This document shows, piece by piece, positions 36,580 to 48,900 of a stretch of 64,000 nt of DNA. Within the stretch, counting starts at the first letter, position 1; every line of letters begins with the position of its first letter. The position numbers were made by a program, and so were the translations under genes. A model generated the notes under the pieces. The model saw nothing but the letters and a program-made list of their open reading frames with translations, was not told the DNA's origin and ran no database searches. Origin of the DNA: Anseranas semipalmata (taxonomy: Eukaryota > Chordata > Aves > Anseriformes > Anseranatidae); contig VXAA01006451.1 of assembly GCA_013399115.1 (NCBI GenBank), positions 372,001-436,000 of the forward strand. Direction: 5' to 3'.

Positions 36580-39070
36580 AACCATGGAGGCATCCTCCTT
36601 GCCTCGTTACAGTCTTGGGTTGCACTTGACTTTGGGGAGCTCTCGCCTCAGTTGAAGTCCCTGGGCAACTATTGTAACAGAGATAATTTCGGCATAAATT
36701 TGTACTGGCCACATTTTCAGAAACACTTTGTTTATGTATATTAGTCACCTAATAAATAATTGGCAGACAATAAATATCTCCTGGCTCTGTGAGCGGGCAT
36801 GATGCTGCTAGGAGTAAGGAAAGCATTATCCATCAGCACACGCCGCTTCACCAAAGAACAATAGCTGTGTGGATTTATGGCAGCGTGATACAGAAAGTGA
36901 TGACAGCCGACAGCGTGGAAGCTGGACAGCAACTGCAGAAATCGGGAGCTTTGTTTGGCTCTGGATGTAAACCGGAGCCTATCTCAGCCTTACATTTTCA
37001 ACAGACTTGGCTGCAGAGTATTCACAAAAGGTACCTGGTTAAAGCAGCAATGTGGGACTGCCTCCCTAAGGCTGCTGCGCTGGCTGTGTGACCCAGAGCC
37101 GTGCTGTCGTCCCATAATTTGACAATCTGGGCTTAATTCACTTCCAAGATGCGGAGACACACCAGCTCTGCAGCAGGGGAAAGAGGAGAGCCTTTCTGTG
37201 CAGAGACGAGCTGCATCACAGGCACTGAAATCTCCATGCCACTTGACTTGCCTTGAATTATGTCACGTCCTCCAGGCATGCAGAGTGAGTCAGTGCCTCC
37301 TCTTTGCCTTCATCCCTCTTACTTCCACTCTACCCTCCTCACCACTCTTCCCAGTACCTTGGGTGCTGAAGGATACAGTCGTGGAGGCCTGCTAGGGATA
37401 GGAGAGCAGAAGGTGCTGGACCACAAAGAGCACAACTCTCACCCAAACAGCTTCAAGAAAACATTATTTATCAGCTCCCGCCTCCTGCAGTTCCACGCGG
37501 TGCTGAAAGGATGCTCAGGTGCAGGGGCTGTCCCCGCCACGAGGCAGATCCAAAGAGACCACGCAGCCCCCAGCGACGTTGTGTCCCGAGGCATGCACAA
37601 GTTCAATGACTCCCCGTCCCACCAGAAATACCACCCCTTCCCTAGACCGCCATACTGCAAGTTTACAGGACCAGAAAGATACAGAAAGGGTTCTTTCCTT
37701 TCCTTTTTTTTCTTTTTCTTCTGTAGGCTCTTCGTTGTCAGACGGTTTTTCTTTAAAACACAGAAGCAGCACCTAAAATAAATTTCTAGGGGAAAAAGCC
37801 CTTCAGTGCTTGATTACTGCTGCCCTTCGGTTACAATAGCATTTGCACACTTCAGTATTTCCCTCCCAACTAAATGTGTGAAACAGCAACGTTACACATT
37901 ATTTTTAAAAATTATCCTGGAGACAGCTTTATTTTTCATTCTACTCAACACAAGCTTAATGTGCCTTCTCTATGAAGCAGCAAAAGAGAATCATTTGTAT
38001 TCATGCTCTTGTCTCTATACCCACTTCCATTAAAAGCCTATGAGAGCATCAATATTAAAGTATTCACTGTTTTTAAGACAAAAAAAAAAAAAGGAAAAAA
38101 ATGATTAAAAAAAAAAAAAAGTAAAACACATCAGAAAACACCTAGAGCCAACCCTGACAAAAACTGAGCTGCTTTCTGTTGCTGACAAAACCCAGAGCAG
38201 AGGTGCAGCCCTGGCCAGCCGCACCTTCATCCTGTGCGCCAGGCTCTCAGCGACCCAAGGTACATGTCCTTCTGAACTGCCACCTTTTCCCTTAGCTCAG
38301 AGTTTGGCAGCATTAGTAAAAAACATTTATAATTCATCATTTTTATGTCTACTTGCTTGCACTAAGAGCTCGGTGATACAAGATTAAAACCCTTGTTCCA
38401 AAACTGAACTCATCAGAACTTCCTGCCCCTAAAAAGCTCAGTCTCGATTAATAATTCATCCACCCGAGGAAAGAACAATATTTGCTTGACAGTGCGAGTC
38501 TGGGGGCTGATTTTTATGGCCTGGATTGTCCAAAGGAGTATTCATAAAATAATGAAATGTAAGGCATACTCTGGCAGCCTATTTTTAGAAAACTAAATTA
38601 TCAAGCTTGAACATTAAAGCTGAAGCTAGAGCACTGCAGGACTGAGCAGAAAGAAACATAATAATGTCACCATTTGTGAATTTATTAAATATTTGCTCTT
38701 TTAAGTAAAATTGTACTTTTGTAATCTCTCCATTTAGAGAAGAGTTTGAGGAAATATTCGTGCGCACGATCTGACAGCTGAATCACCTCCATTTGCTGTG
38801 CATCCCATTTGCTTTTTCTGTATTATTCACTACCACAGAGACACGGTGATTTAACATTAATTTAATTTACATATATTAAATGCGCTCAGAGTATTTGCAC
38901 AGCTTGACTAGAACTATGGGACTCGCTTTCCAAATTCAGCTAGCTTTGTGGCAAAGCCCACAGGACACAGCTATTTTGCTAAGCTGGCTGTGGAACGCAG
39001 TCACCTCTTAACTGCCCAAATTTAACTATTCATGAAGAGTTAATTACTTCTGTTCAGGATATCCACAACA
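36580..39070. promoter_or_regulatory. Possible conserved non-coding regulatory cluster
   Basis: Two parts stand out, about 36580-37000 and 38430-39070. They are free of repeats, carry isolated CpG in AT-rich context, and contain SOX-type words (agaacaatag near 36857, agaacaat near 38473) and homeodomain words (gattaataattc near 38449, gttaattac near 39040). Between them lies ordinary DNA with A runs at 38080-38120. The texture resembles developmental enhancers. Conservation itself cannot be seen from one sequence. Confidence 0.25.
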
Positions 39071-39079
39071 GCTTGACAA

Positions 39080-40004
39080 GCCTTATGCATTGGAATCTTT
39101 ATCCCTTCTCAGTCCCTTGCTCTGCATCTGTGTCTGCCTCAAAGCCTTTCAGAAAGCCTCTGTGTTGATCAATGCAGTTTTCCTTTTGGAAATCATAAAC
39201 TGTGCCGAGTATAAAAAAGACTGATGTCATTTTGAGTGCAGAGGGAATCTGGGCTTTCACAGTTACCCTGTTGTTCCTCACATCATTCTAAGCCTTGGTC
39301 TGCAGTGCTAACTGTTGCAAATCATGGGTTAAATCACCCTCATTTGGCCATTATTTGGCAGGATTTTTATTAGACTCCAAAACCCATCCACAGCTGTATG
39401 CATTCCACAACCAGCACACACACACACAAAAAAGCAGTCACTACACTAGCTGATGGAAATGTTGGGAATATCATTTGTTGCTTTTAAATCCAGAAGATAA
39501 ATTAAGGACAGCCTAAGCCTTCACCCTCAGCTCTCCGTCTGAATTTTCAAGAGGTCTGTGGACCAGGCGTTTAACACGGACATGACAGAGAAGGAGCATC
39601 TACGTGGCTGGGCCACAGCTGTGCTGGCATCCCAGGTTTGGGGCTCGGCCCTTTTCCAGCAGGAATTGGTTTCAGTCGTAGAGAGAAACGTGTATCTGAG
39701 ATCAGCCGATGAGATCAGCCGGAGCCCAGCAGACACGCTGCAATGGGCACGGCACAGCGCGATGCAGGACTTCACACATGAGCTAGGCTGTCAAAAGGCT
39801 GCGTGCAACAATATCCCTGCTACTAAATTACAAAAGCCAAAGAGATGAAGGCATCCAAGAACATGTGACTTTGAACTCCCCCAGAGACACCTAGAGTTGA
39901 CACATTGCCAGATCTCAGCTTCAGCCTTCTCTGTTGCCGTAAGACAACAATGGTCCTACAAACTTTTCTGTGCAGCATCCTAGAAAGCCACAGCTGCTTA
40001 CGGC
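39080..40004. other. Non-coding stretch
   Basis: No gene is recognised. A short (CA)n tract lies at 39415-39428. Open frames at 39527-39848 overlap on both strands without motif support. Confidence 0.5.
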
Positions 40005-40022
40005 TTTTTTTTTTTTTTTTTT
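40005..40022 (-). repeat. Poly-A tail-like run (A18, seen as T18 on plus)
   Basis: Eighteen uninterrupted bases. An ATTAAA hexamer, the commonest variant polyadenylation signal, sits about 33 bases upstream on the same (minus) strand. Confidence 0.7.
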
Positions 40023-41158
40023 GATTCATCAGAATCATCATCCCCATTTTGAAGTTTTAATCAGCTCATGTTTGAAGCATGGCATTTTCTTTCCTCAAGT
40101 GAATAGAAAGTGGCTTTAAGTACAATATGAAACAAAACATTAAGATGGCTCCAGAGTCAACAGCTCATATAATAGCACGGTACAGTAACACTAATAGTAT
40201 TCCTCTACTGGCATCACCAAAATCCTCCTACCCAAAGACTCTCTATTCTCCCACATACAAAACCTAGTGCAGGTCATGCATAAAGGTCTCATGAAGGGAA
40301 ATCCGGAGACAGTTGTCTGACTGTGAAAAGAATAGTATAGAGCGATGTAGGCTCAGCTATGGGAGCACAGAGAGCAGAGAAAGACAAGGCATGAGAGCAT
40401 TCGAACGCTAGGCTGGAAAGATCCATTTGGTACCATTTGTGGTAAGCATCTTGTCCAAAAGCCACAAAACAACCACCAGTGCCTGGCAATAAGGCTTGTA
40501 GTAAAGGGTTAAAAACGCCCATCTTTGCGAGCAGATATGAAAGAGATTAGGGAACCTCAAGAATGTTACCAATGTCCAAAGTCTCCATAGCCGTAGTGAT
40601 AGAACAACCCAGAACAACCAAGATGAACCACGCTCCATTTTAGAAATGAAAGCCAAAAAGCAATCTATGTAGTCCTTGCCAGTCTCACCTGAGGAAACCA
40701 TCCTTTTGATTTCTGAATGCAATGATCTATTTCACTCTGAGCAAGATGTACAAGCACCACCACCTCCTGCATTTAGTGATAGCCAAATAAGAAAAACTCC
40801 TTTTTAGTTTTGGCAAGCAGCCATTTGAAGCCCTAAAGCACAAGATTAGTACAATATCAGTACGATGCAAACAACAACCCAGTCTCCTTCTAAAGCCCCT
40901 TAGAAATACCTATACATAAATCACAAGCTGTATGTTCTGCTTGCATAAGTTCCACTGTTGTGTTACAAAATCCCTTCCATGAGGTTGTGAAGCTCTAGCT
41001 TAGATTTTGGGTCATTGTTCTCAGAGATTTACACTGTGGGGTTTTTTGCCCACAAGTTCATCTCTCAGATGGCTGGAAATCTGCAAATTGGTTGCCTATG
41101 AAGTTAACCCATTCTTTTTGTGCCAGTACTACTCCTTCAATTGTTTCAAGCTCCTCCA

Positions 41159-41446
41159 TTAATTCAAAGCTCCTCCGCACGCCGCATGTAGCAATCTTAA
41201 AATTATGGAAGTGGGAGGGTAGCCAGCCTCTTTCACTTCTTGCCATACATAGACACAGACAGTAAAGAAAACTGGAACAAGGAGCAGAATCCCCAGTAGG
41301 CTCCAGCCATTCCCTAAAGCAGAGCACACCCGAAACAGCTCAGTCAGGAGGATCCAAAGCAGTCCAAGCGCAACAAAGAGCAAACACAATTGTCCACTTC
41401 TGAATGACTTGTTGAGTGACCGCTGACCTTTCCCTAGAGGGACTGC
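41159..41446 (-). CDS. Open frame for a two-pass membrane-like protein segment
   Basis: The frame runs 95 codons from just after a TGA to a TAA. Reading it: a basic, polar start (GKGQRSLNKSFRSGQ), a hydrophobic segment of about 22 residues beginning CLLFVALGLLWILLTELF, a short turn with GNGW, and a second hydrophobic segment (SLLGILLLVPVFFTVCVYVW) followed by QEVKEAGYPP. Positive charge before the first helix and the two evenly sized helices are what a hairpin membrane domain looks like. The last 17 residues are less convincing, and a -1 shift near 41215 opens a polar frame ending MEELETIEGVVLAQKEWVNF and a few more residues. No family recognised. There is no ATG early in the frame, so it would need an upstream exon, and 41557-41711 is a candidate. 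Confidence 0.28.
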   Translation of the reverse strand, partial: AVPLGKGQRSLNKSFRSGQLCLLFVALGLLWILLTELFRVCSALGNGWSLLGILLLVPVFFTVCVYVWQEVKEAGYPPTSIILRLLHAACGGALN

Positions 41447-41556
41447 TCAACCCGACGCAGATCAGGCTCTAGTCTCAAGTAACTGATCAAACCATCTCAT
41501 TGTTTATAGTCTCTGACCAAAAGCGTATTCAATAAAACCATTCATTGAAGATTTAC

Positions 41557-41711
41557 CTTAGCTCTTCAAGTTTGCTGCTTGTCTGTAACAACTTAAAGAG
41601 CTCTTCACCGCTTTTAATGCTCATGGTGTATTTGAATGTCTTAGATGAACACATCACAACCCTTTGCAGCATTTCTTTGCCCAAGCTAAATACACAACAG
41701 CTTTTGTTAGC
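41557..41711 (-). CDS. Candidate exon with helical peptide, minus strand
   Basis: This 155-base segment begins after a cttag acceptor-like site and ends at GAGCTAAG|GTAAAT. It is open in one frame for 51 codons plus two bases. It encodes Cys-rich ANKSCCVFSLGK, then a segment ending MSIKSGEELFKLLQTSSKLE, which reads as an amphipathic helix. Two in-frame Met codons allow an internal start. The acceptor has a poor pyrimidine tract, which weakens the case. It lies just upstream (minus strand) of the membrane-like frame and could supply its N terminus. No domain is recognised. Confidence 0.22.
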
Positions 41712-41739
41712 CTAAGACCTTGCTCCGTATTCATTTTTT

Positions 41740-42060
41740 CTTTGCAGTTGTCCCAGTTCAAGTGCATCTTTCTGGAACACGAGCAACCAGGACTAAACAT
41801 ATTATGCCAAATGAGTCTTCATGGCCTTGAAGGAGAATACTAGTATTTGTGTGTTCCTTGGATCTTTTTTATCACAATCAGCTACAACCACCTCTGGTTA
41901 GCCAATACATCCAGATCCACTTCTCACCTCCCATTGAATTGTTGTCCCCTGCTTTTAGCAAAAATTTTTGTTATTGATTCCTGAGTGTTTTTCATCCTAT
42001 CTCTCTCACTTCATTAAAAACATCTTTCAGTTTTTCATCTCACCTGAAAATTTATGGCTT
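41740..42060 (-). mobile_element. Decayed CR1-like LINE fragment
   Basis: Plus-strand wording follows the antisense CR1/L3-type 3' coding region in order: aagtgcatctttctggaaca, aggactaaacatattatgcc, then aaatgagtcttcatggcctt and, after a gap, a segment like ccagatccacttctcacctc. Each piece is only loosely similar to what I remember of the consensus, as expected for an old copy. The orientation would be minus. It needs a repeat-library search. Confidence 0.35.
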
Positions 42061-43960
42061 ACCCATATTTGCTAAGAAATAAGTTGATCTGGACCTAATC
42101 TCTCACTATCAAAATAATAATCTTTTAAAATGAGACAAGGAATTCATTAAGTAAGCAAGAAACCAGCCTCTTCTGTGCTATATGAGAATCAGAGGTACTT
42201 AAAGTTTTATAATCATCCTCTTTTGGCTAGCTTAGGAAGCAAATGTTTTTAACTAGAGGCCTTGCTACAGAACAAGGTATACACATAGGGGTATATACAC
42301 GCCAGTGCTGTGCATTGCTCGTACCCCTGCAGAAAAGCTGTATGAGGGGAGACAAGGAGATGAGCTCGGCTCTTCTAGCTCATTTTGGGATGGGGGTATG
42401 CATGCAAGATATGAAGAATGGCACATATTAAAAGCAAATTATGAGAGTAAGAAAGCCATGAGAGTTAGCAGACAAACCACGGATAGGATTTGCTAATTAG
42501 CCATCAGCAGCAGTGAAGGTAAGTGGAGAGGAATTGCGCTGCCTATACTGCAGTGGTGAGCTGTCACCATTGTCTCTTCAGGACTCACTTCCCCGAAACA
42601 TCTTTTCCTCCTATCCTTTCCACAGGCACGCAGAGTCCTTGGGGACAAGCTGAACAGGAGCAGCAAAGCACAAAGCCCAGCAGCCAGGCAAGCTTGGCAC
42701 CGAAGCGCTGACAGCTCGCAGACGATGTATCCATGAGAGCTTTCAATGCTTTTGCTTTCCAGCGTGGAGACGAGCAAGATTTGTGCTAGCTCCATGGGCA
42801 CCGTCCTTCAGTCTAAAGAGACTGAACGCTGGTGGAGTTTCACATTCATTGAGGCTTTGCCATGCAGCCTTTGTCTTCTTTTGTCTGAACTCAAGCTAGA
42901 TGTGCAGGAGAAACCACAAACGAGAAGTCTTCCATTTATTAAACTGTACATAAAATAATTATGTCACATGGGTGCTATCTGTGTTAGCAGCAGTGGGTAT
43001 TAAAAGCAAACGGTGGAAGAATGAAATTCATATTGCACCATAATGACAGTTTGTGCTAAATAAGACTCCATGGTAAAGGTGTTACTTGAAAAGGGTTTTG
43101 AAAATCTGGTGTTGAGGCTGTTGGCAAAGTTTTATTTAAGTACCAATTAAAAATTGGGAAATGAAATTCTGATTTAAGAATACTTAAAACACTTTTTCAT
43201 CTGTATTTCCCACTTAGTCTATACCTGGGATAAAGAGTACTCCTGTAAATTGAAATTAATATCTAAAAGCAATGCTCTCAGAGAGTTTTCTATAAGCATT
43301 TTTTTTAGGTCTGAGTTACCGTGCTTTTTTTTTATTTTATTTTTTGAAGCAAAATAGAACTAATCCCATTCTCTGAGCCTAATCTTTGCTTGATTTGCAG
43401 TCCAGATTTTGCAGTATTGTGCTAATTCATGAGAAGCAGAGAGATAAGCCATCTAGAAACAAAGGGAAAAGAGTTCTGTTTCATTGTGTAAGGAGAAGGT
43501 AATACGAACAGGAGAAATAGGAAAGGTGGGAGGGCAAGAGAGGGAGGCAAAAATCAAACCTCCCCCCCACTTTTAAATGGTTGTGAACAGCCCCTTCCTT
43601 CTATGCAAGACCACTGCCCTACCCTGACCCCCACAGGACATGAACCACGTAACCACGGGACGTTAGCACATGTCAAGTCGCTCCCTCTGTCTCCAACTGC
43701 ATTGACCCAAACAGTGTCCATGTCCATGGCCCATCCCAGGTGTGGGACTGCACCGTGTCATTGCAGACCCCCAGACCTGAGCCCAGGGCTTCCCGGCACC
43801 CCTGTTCTTCACCTCCCCTGTCATTTGAGTGGGTGGATTCACAGCAGAGCTCCTGCATTGCTGCTCAGTCCCTTTCAGAAACAGAGCCTTAACACAATAA
43901 ATTTGATCTCCACCACCACTTTTACTCCTGCAAGCAGCAGAGCACTGTGGGTAGTTTTTT

Positions 43961-44004
43961 AAAATAAAATAAAATAAAATAAAATAAAATAAAATAAAAT
44001 AAAA
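43961..44004 (+). repeat. (AAAAT)n pentanucleotide microsatellite
   Basis: Eight perfect aaaat units plus aaaa, uninterrupted. It is probably polymorphic in length. Confidence 0.95.
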
Positions 44005-45897
44005 GTATTGATTCAATTTCCCGCAGAGCAATCTTAGTCTTCTGCCTCTCCTGAGCCCATGTACACCCACAGAACAAGAAGCCCTCCCCATGTTCTCTCT
44101 TTACAACTTTCTTCTAGTGGCAACATGACCATCTGCTACCTCTTTGGTCAGGAAAGCACCTGATTTAAAAAAGAAAAAATAGAAAAGATGTTATCTGGTC
44201 ACCCTTTGCATCTGGGAGATTTCTAGACCTCATCCCCTCCCTCCCAAACATCCCTCTACCTGGGAGCAGAAAATGCTTATCTTCTGCAGAAGGCCAAAAC
44301 ACACCATGCAAAGAAGCACAGCGCTGTGATCGCTTAAACTGCCTTTTCCAACTGGTAACAGAAAATCAGGCAGAAGCAGTGCATTTGGGACAGAGCTAGA
44401 GAAATCTGTGCTTCTCCCTCGCCTTCCTTCATCTTTACAAGGAGAAGCGCAGAGCTGCCCCGCTGCCGCTACCGCCTTCCCAGCCACTGCCTTGGGAACA
44501 TCCACCCACGACGGGCTGCACAGGGGCAACCACTCCGTGCACCCCAAAATGCCTCAGATCCCCGCTGCAGAAAGATGGTTTATATCAACAGGAAGGCTGA
44601 AATACCAAAGAACAGTCACCAGATAGTATGAATAATCCTGAAACACAGAGGGTTTCAGCAATCAAAATGGAATTCAATTTGGCACTGACAGATCCCAAAT
44701 CTGTCACAGGAGTAACTGAAGAATGCAGAAGTGAGGAAAACGAGTTTTGGCATTTATTATTCTTAACTTGGACATGTTTTAAATTTAAAATGAAAAGGGC
44801 ATATTATTATAACAAGAATGGGTAATATATGTTGTTTTCTATAAGAGCAGGCAGAAATTACATCAGCATTAACACAACAAGTTGAAAGCGCAGAAATGCA
44901 TTAAAACTCACACAAAGCAACCTGGTCAGAGCATCTTTTTTCAGAATTTACCTCATGGACCTTTTACTTTAAGTCAAATAATCAGTTTTACAAACCACAA
45001 GCACTTGCACTGCCTCTTTGAAGTAAACATTTTTCAAATTCAGTCTTGGGTGGGTGGCAGCAGGAGAAGACAGTCCATCTATTTTTTTAATTAAAGTTAG
45101 CATTTCTCTTGGTGTTTCATTCTTAGTGACAGAACTGGAGCACAAGTGTCTGTGGGGAGCCCCAGTAACAGCTGAAATTCAACCCAAATTGTTAATCTTC
45201 AGGTAGTGGCTCATGACAACCACAGCACTTTCTCGCCCCATCTTTCCAGACGCCCAACCTTCAGTAAAACACAACTGCCTGCTGTGCCAAACAAACCAGG
45301 GCCGTGCTGCGTGACAGAAGGTTGAACAGAAAATACAAACCCTCAAGATGACAAAGATAGGGTATCCCCTGACCTTTATTCAGCTGTATCCTTCCATGAT
45401 GTTACTCTTGCATGCCTAGCCCAGGAAAGCAAGCAGAGATCTCCACATTCACAAAATATGCCGGCTTAGAAGACGAACAAAATCCTGCTTGGCAGAGCTT
45501 GGGCTAGAAACCTGGTCTTTAAAAAGGCAGCCTTAGGCATTCACTCGCACAATCTGCCCAACTGCATGTGCCAAATCTCTGGTATTCACTGGAAAAAAGA
45601 AAAAAATCTAGATTGTTATTATCAAACAGGAGCACACATCACCACGGGTGTCTGGTGCCACTCACATCTACCTTGCTGTCTCATTTACTCTTAGAGAAAT
45701 TCAAAATGTTGCAGCAGGGATTGGAAAATACAGACTTACAGGAGTGGGATTCCAAGACTTAACGGGAAACATCTGCAAATAAGATAAAATAAGCATATCC
45801 TTTAACAGTACATGTTCAGAGAGAGATTGCTTAAGCCAGAGTAAAAGAGCAGAAGGGAAGGAAGGGGTAGGAGCATACCTTTAAAGAAAATCAATAA

Positions 45898-45912
45898 GTA
45901 AATAAATAAATA
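45898..45912 (+). repeat. (AATA)n microsatellite
   Basis: Three to four perfect aata units within agtaaataaataaataaata. Confidence 0.7.
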
Positions 45913-48900
45913 GCGTTAAGTGTGGAAGAAATTCCAGATGAAAACTGTCACCTTGTCAGTAAAACACAGTCTAAATTACACGAAGGTTCCTGCTGCCTTC
46001 TTAAAAAGAGATCCATTCCTTACTGGCAAACTCACTAGGAGAGGGGAATTTGAGTCTGCGCCGCTGTGGCAGACGGCAGAAAGCTCGATTGCAGTCTGCA
46101 GCTGAAGGTACTGAGGAGATGCCCACAGGTTGCTGTAATGAAGCTTGTGCAGAAAGAAAAGTTGGATTTTACTTTAATCGCCGTTACACCATCTTCCCCC
46201 AAGGGGGTAAAAAAAAGAATTAGCAAACATTTGCATCCCCTACTTGATAGCGATCCATTCAGCCCACACACCCTTCCTGAAGGCCAGCAGGCTGTGAAAA
46301 TCCATTTTCAGTTGTACAGACACATGTCAGATTGCAGCTAGTCTAATCACGCAAGTGTTCAAACACTCCCAAGCGGAGAATTCAAGAGCGCTTGCTTCTG
46401 CCAGCGCTGCGGTGGCATTTAGGAATTCATGTGTAGGGAGGGGAGGACTTGGGAAACATCTCCTGCATCCATCTCTCGGGAGAGAGGGCCTGGAGCATCC
46501 CTCTGGAAAAAAGGAGTCGGCTGAACGGCTGTCACACACCTCCTGTAAGACATCACAGTATTTACACTATCTTTGTGCAAGTCTTTGTGAGGCTGGGCTG
46601 ACCAGCATCCCGGGAATTTAAATCTGAGATGGCAACAAGGTTTAGAAGCTATCCCTGTGCTCAGCACTGGAGACAAGTCACATTTCCTCCTGTGCTGCCA
46701 GGTGCCTGTCCCACGGTGGCTGAATTCCCCGAGGAGGCTAAGTGTCCAAGAGCTACACCAAGGCACCAGTACTCTGAGCACAGTTAATTCCTCCTTTTTG
46801 CCCATAAAGGGTAAGATTCAGTTACCAAATCATCTTGCATCATTTTAGGGGCCATGGGGTGCCCCACCTAGTCTCCAGCTGCTCTCGTTTCAGAAAGACG
46901 TGTTCATTCCTTAAATCCCATCATCTTTGTAGTATTTGCCATTAGGGTCCAAACACCTCAGACTACTGAAAACGTCTCTGGTGGCCCCAGGACCGTAGGT
47001 CTGGGCAATCAAATCCCACCTTACTTGGCATACCCAAGTTATCGCTTGTGTAGTTTGTGGCAGGACTGATACTTCGACCACAACATTTTCCCTCCTCTTC
47101 TACCTAATTGTCTTGCTATCATTCATGGTTCACTGGGCCCATGGATGCACTTTAGGTTGTTTTTTCCTGGAACAGCAGCAAGACCCACTTTCATGCTCAG
47201 GAAGAATAAAGGTCTGCAAGACACTGCTCTTCACCAGATAAATTTAAATATTTGGTGTATAAATTCTGACATCTAGAGGGTATTTTCTCACAAATAAAGA
47301 GTAATTGCCATGAACGCATATAGACAAAACAACACAAGTGGTTTTAACTGGATGCAGTTAGGAAAACTCACAATAAGCCTTTCAGGCCAAATCTTTCAAA
47401 GCAGAAGATTCATATTATAGCTCAGTTATTGTCATTCAACATGCTCTGCCTGGCTTCTGGCCTTGCAATGATCATAACCAGATTGAATTTCCCCAGGTAC
47501 ATTCATGATACCGATATACGCAATAAAGTTTAGATGTCTTATTCTTGCCAGGTGTTGAGCATCATCTTCTTCCACAGACTAAAAGAAATCTGAGGTTTCA
47601 TAATCTTGATGGATCAACCTCAAGAAATTTCCTTCAAATTTTCCAGGCCCCAGATAAAATTTCAAAGTGATTCTGATTGCTCAGAATTGGCCACATCAGA
47701 CCACAGAAAAAAGGTGGCATGCAGAGTACGCCAATACTTCAAAGCTCACCTGGAAAAATGTCAGCTTAAGGTTTTCCACAGCATGGGAGATAAATATGAG
47801 ATCTTTCTGAGGAGATTTACAGTCTCAGAAAGGACGTTCTCTATCCTATCCTGGATCCATTCCTTAAAAGGCTTTTGCAGAGTTTGTTTACTTTCAGGCA
47901 CAACTGCAATGACAAAAGTTAAATACTAGAGATATGTATGATCCAAAGACCCTTACTGGAAAAACAAATGAACAAAAACACTATTAGGTGGTTTCACCTA
48001 ATTAATTTAGTTAATTTTTGACAAACTATCAGAGAACTGAACGTTGTTTATCTCATAGTTTTTCAGAAGGGTTAGATAAAGTTGATGAATTAATTTCAGC
48101 AAAATAATATCAGATGGCTAAGTGTTAGTAGATGCACAGAGTACCAGAAAAGAGTGATGTAGGAGCACTGTGTTGTTATGGAAGGAAAAAAATTACTTCA
48201 ATGGTCTCTCTCCATTTATAATTCCTACAATTATATTATCTCATAAGGAAAATAACCTCCAGGATGTCTTGGTCAATGACAGTTCTGTTCAACTGCAGCT
48301 TTCTCAGACTGATTTTATCACATAGCATATTTTCCAGAAATATTTTTGTCCTAATCTACCTCGTCTTCAGACAGAAAAGGTCACCAATGTACCAGCTCAA
48401 TGCAGCTCTAGCTACAGCAGTTAGATCAGGGACTTTATTCACAAACAAGTAGTATCTTGTTCAGTGTAAAATTAATCTGTTGGAGGTTTGAGCACTAACG
48501 CTCAGGAAATTATTACACAGCTAAGCACCACTCGACAAGCTCTTCTGTTCCCTATAACACCACTCAACATCATCAGCCCCAGCATGAGAGGCTGAGGCCA
48601 AGTAGCTAAACACTGAAACATCTCTCCCTGCAGAGCACTTGGCGGAGGGGCTGTCAGGAGCAAAGCACAGCAACACATTTCCCAGAAGAGCAAGAAACTG
48701 GAGACGGTAGCTTTATAGCTTCAAAATTACAACAACCTGCATGTACTGTCTGGTGGGCAAGCAACACCAAATGGCAGACGGGTCCAAGAGTTGTGTTCCT
48801 GAGCTTTGTTTCTTAAGCCTTCAGGGACAGTCATGACTTGTGAATGGCAACAAAACATTTTGTCTTGCTTCCAAAATTAGAGCTTCCCCAAGGTAGGGTC

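Larger units (their letters stand above)
40005..41711 (-). pseudogene. Possible retroposed mRNA or terminal exons, minus strand
   Basis: Read 5' to 3' on the minus strand the block is laid out like an mRNA end: an open helical segment (41711-41557), a two-hydrophobic-segment frame (41446-41159), about 1.1 kb without coding signal, an ATTAAA at 40061-40056, and 18 A beginning about 33 bases later (40022-40005). Between the two open segments a frameshift and in-frame stops occur if read through, while a GTAAAT donor and a tctag acceptor allow an intron of about 110 bases. So either a decayed retrocopy or the last two exons of a small membrane-protein gene would fit. I found no flanking target-site duplication. 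Processed copies are rare in birds because CR1 seldom moves other mRNAs. The parent gene is not recognised. Confidence 0.28.

Noticed and set aside
37260..37781. Longest open frame in the window (173 codons, plus strand)
   Set aside because: It overlaps other open frames on both strands, carries no domain, is mostly Ser/Pro/His-rich by composition and its end is the translation of a T-rich tract (FFFFFF).
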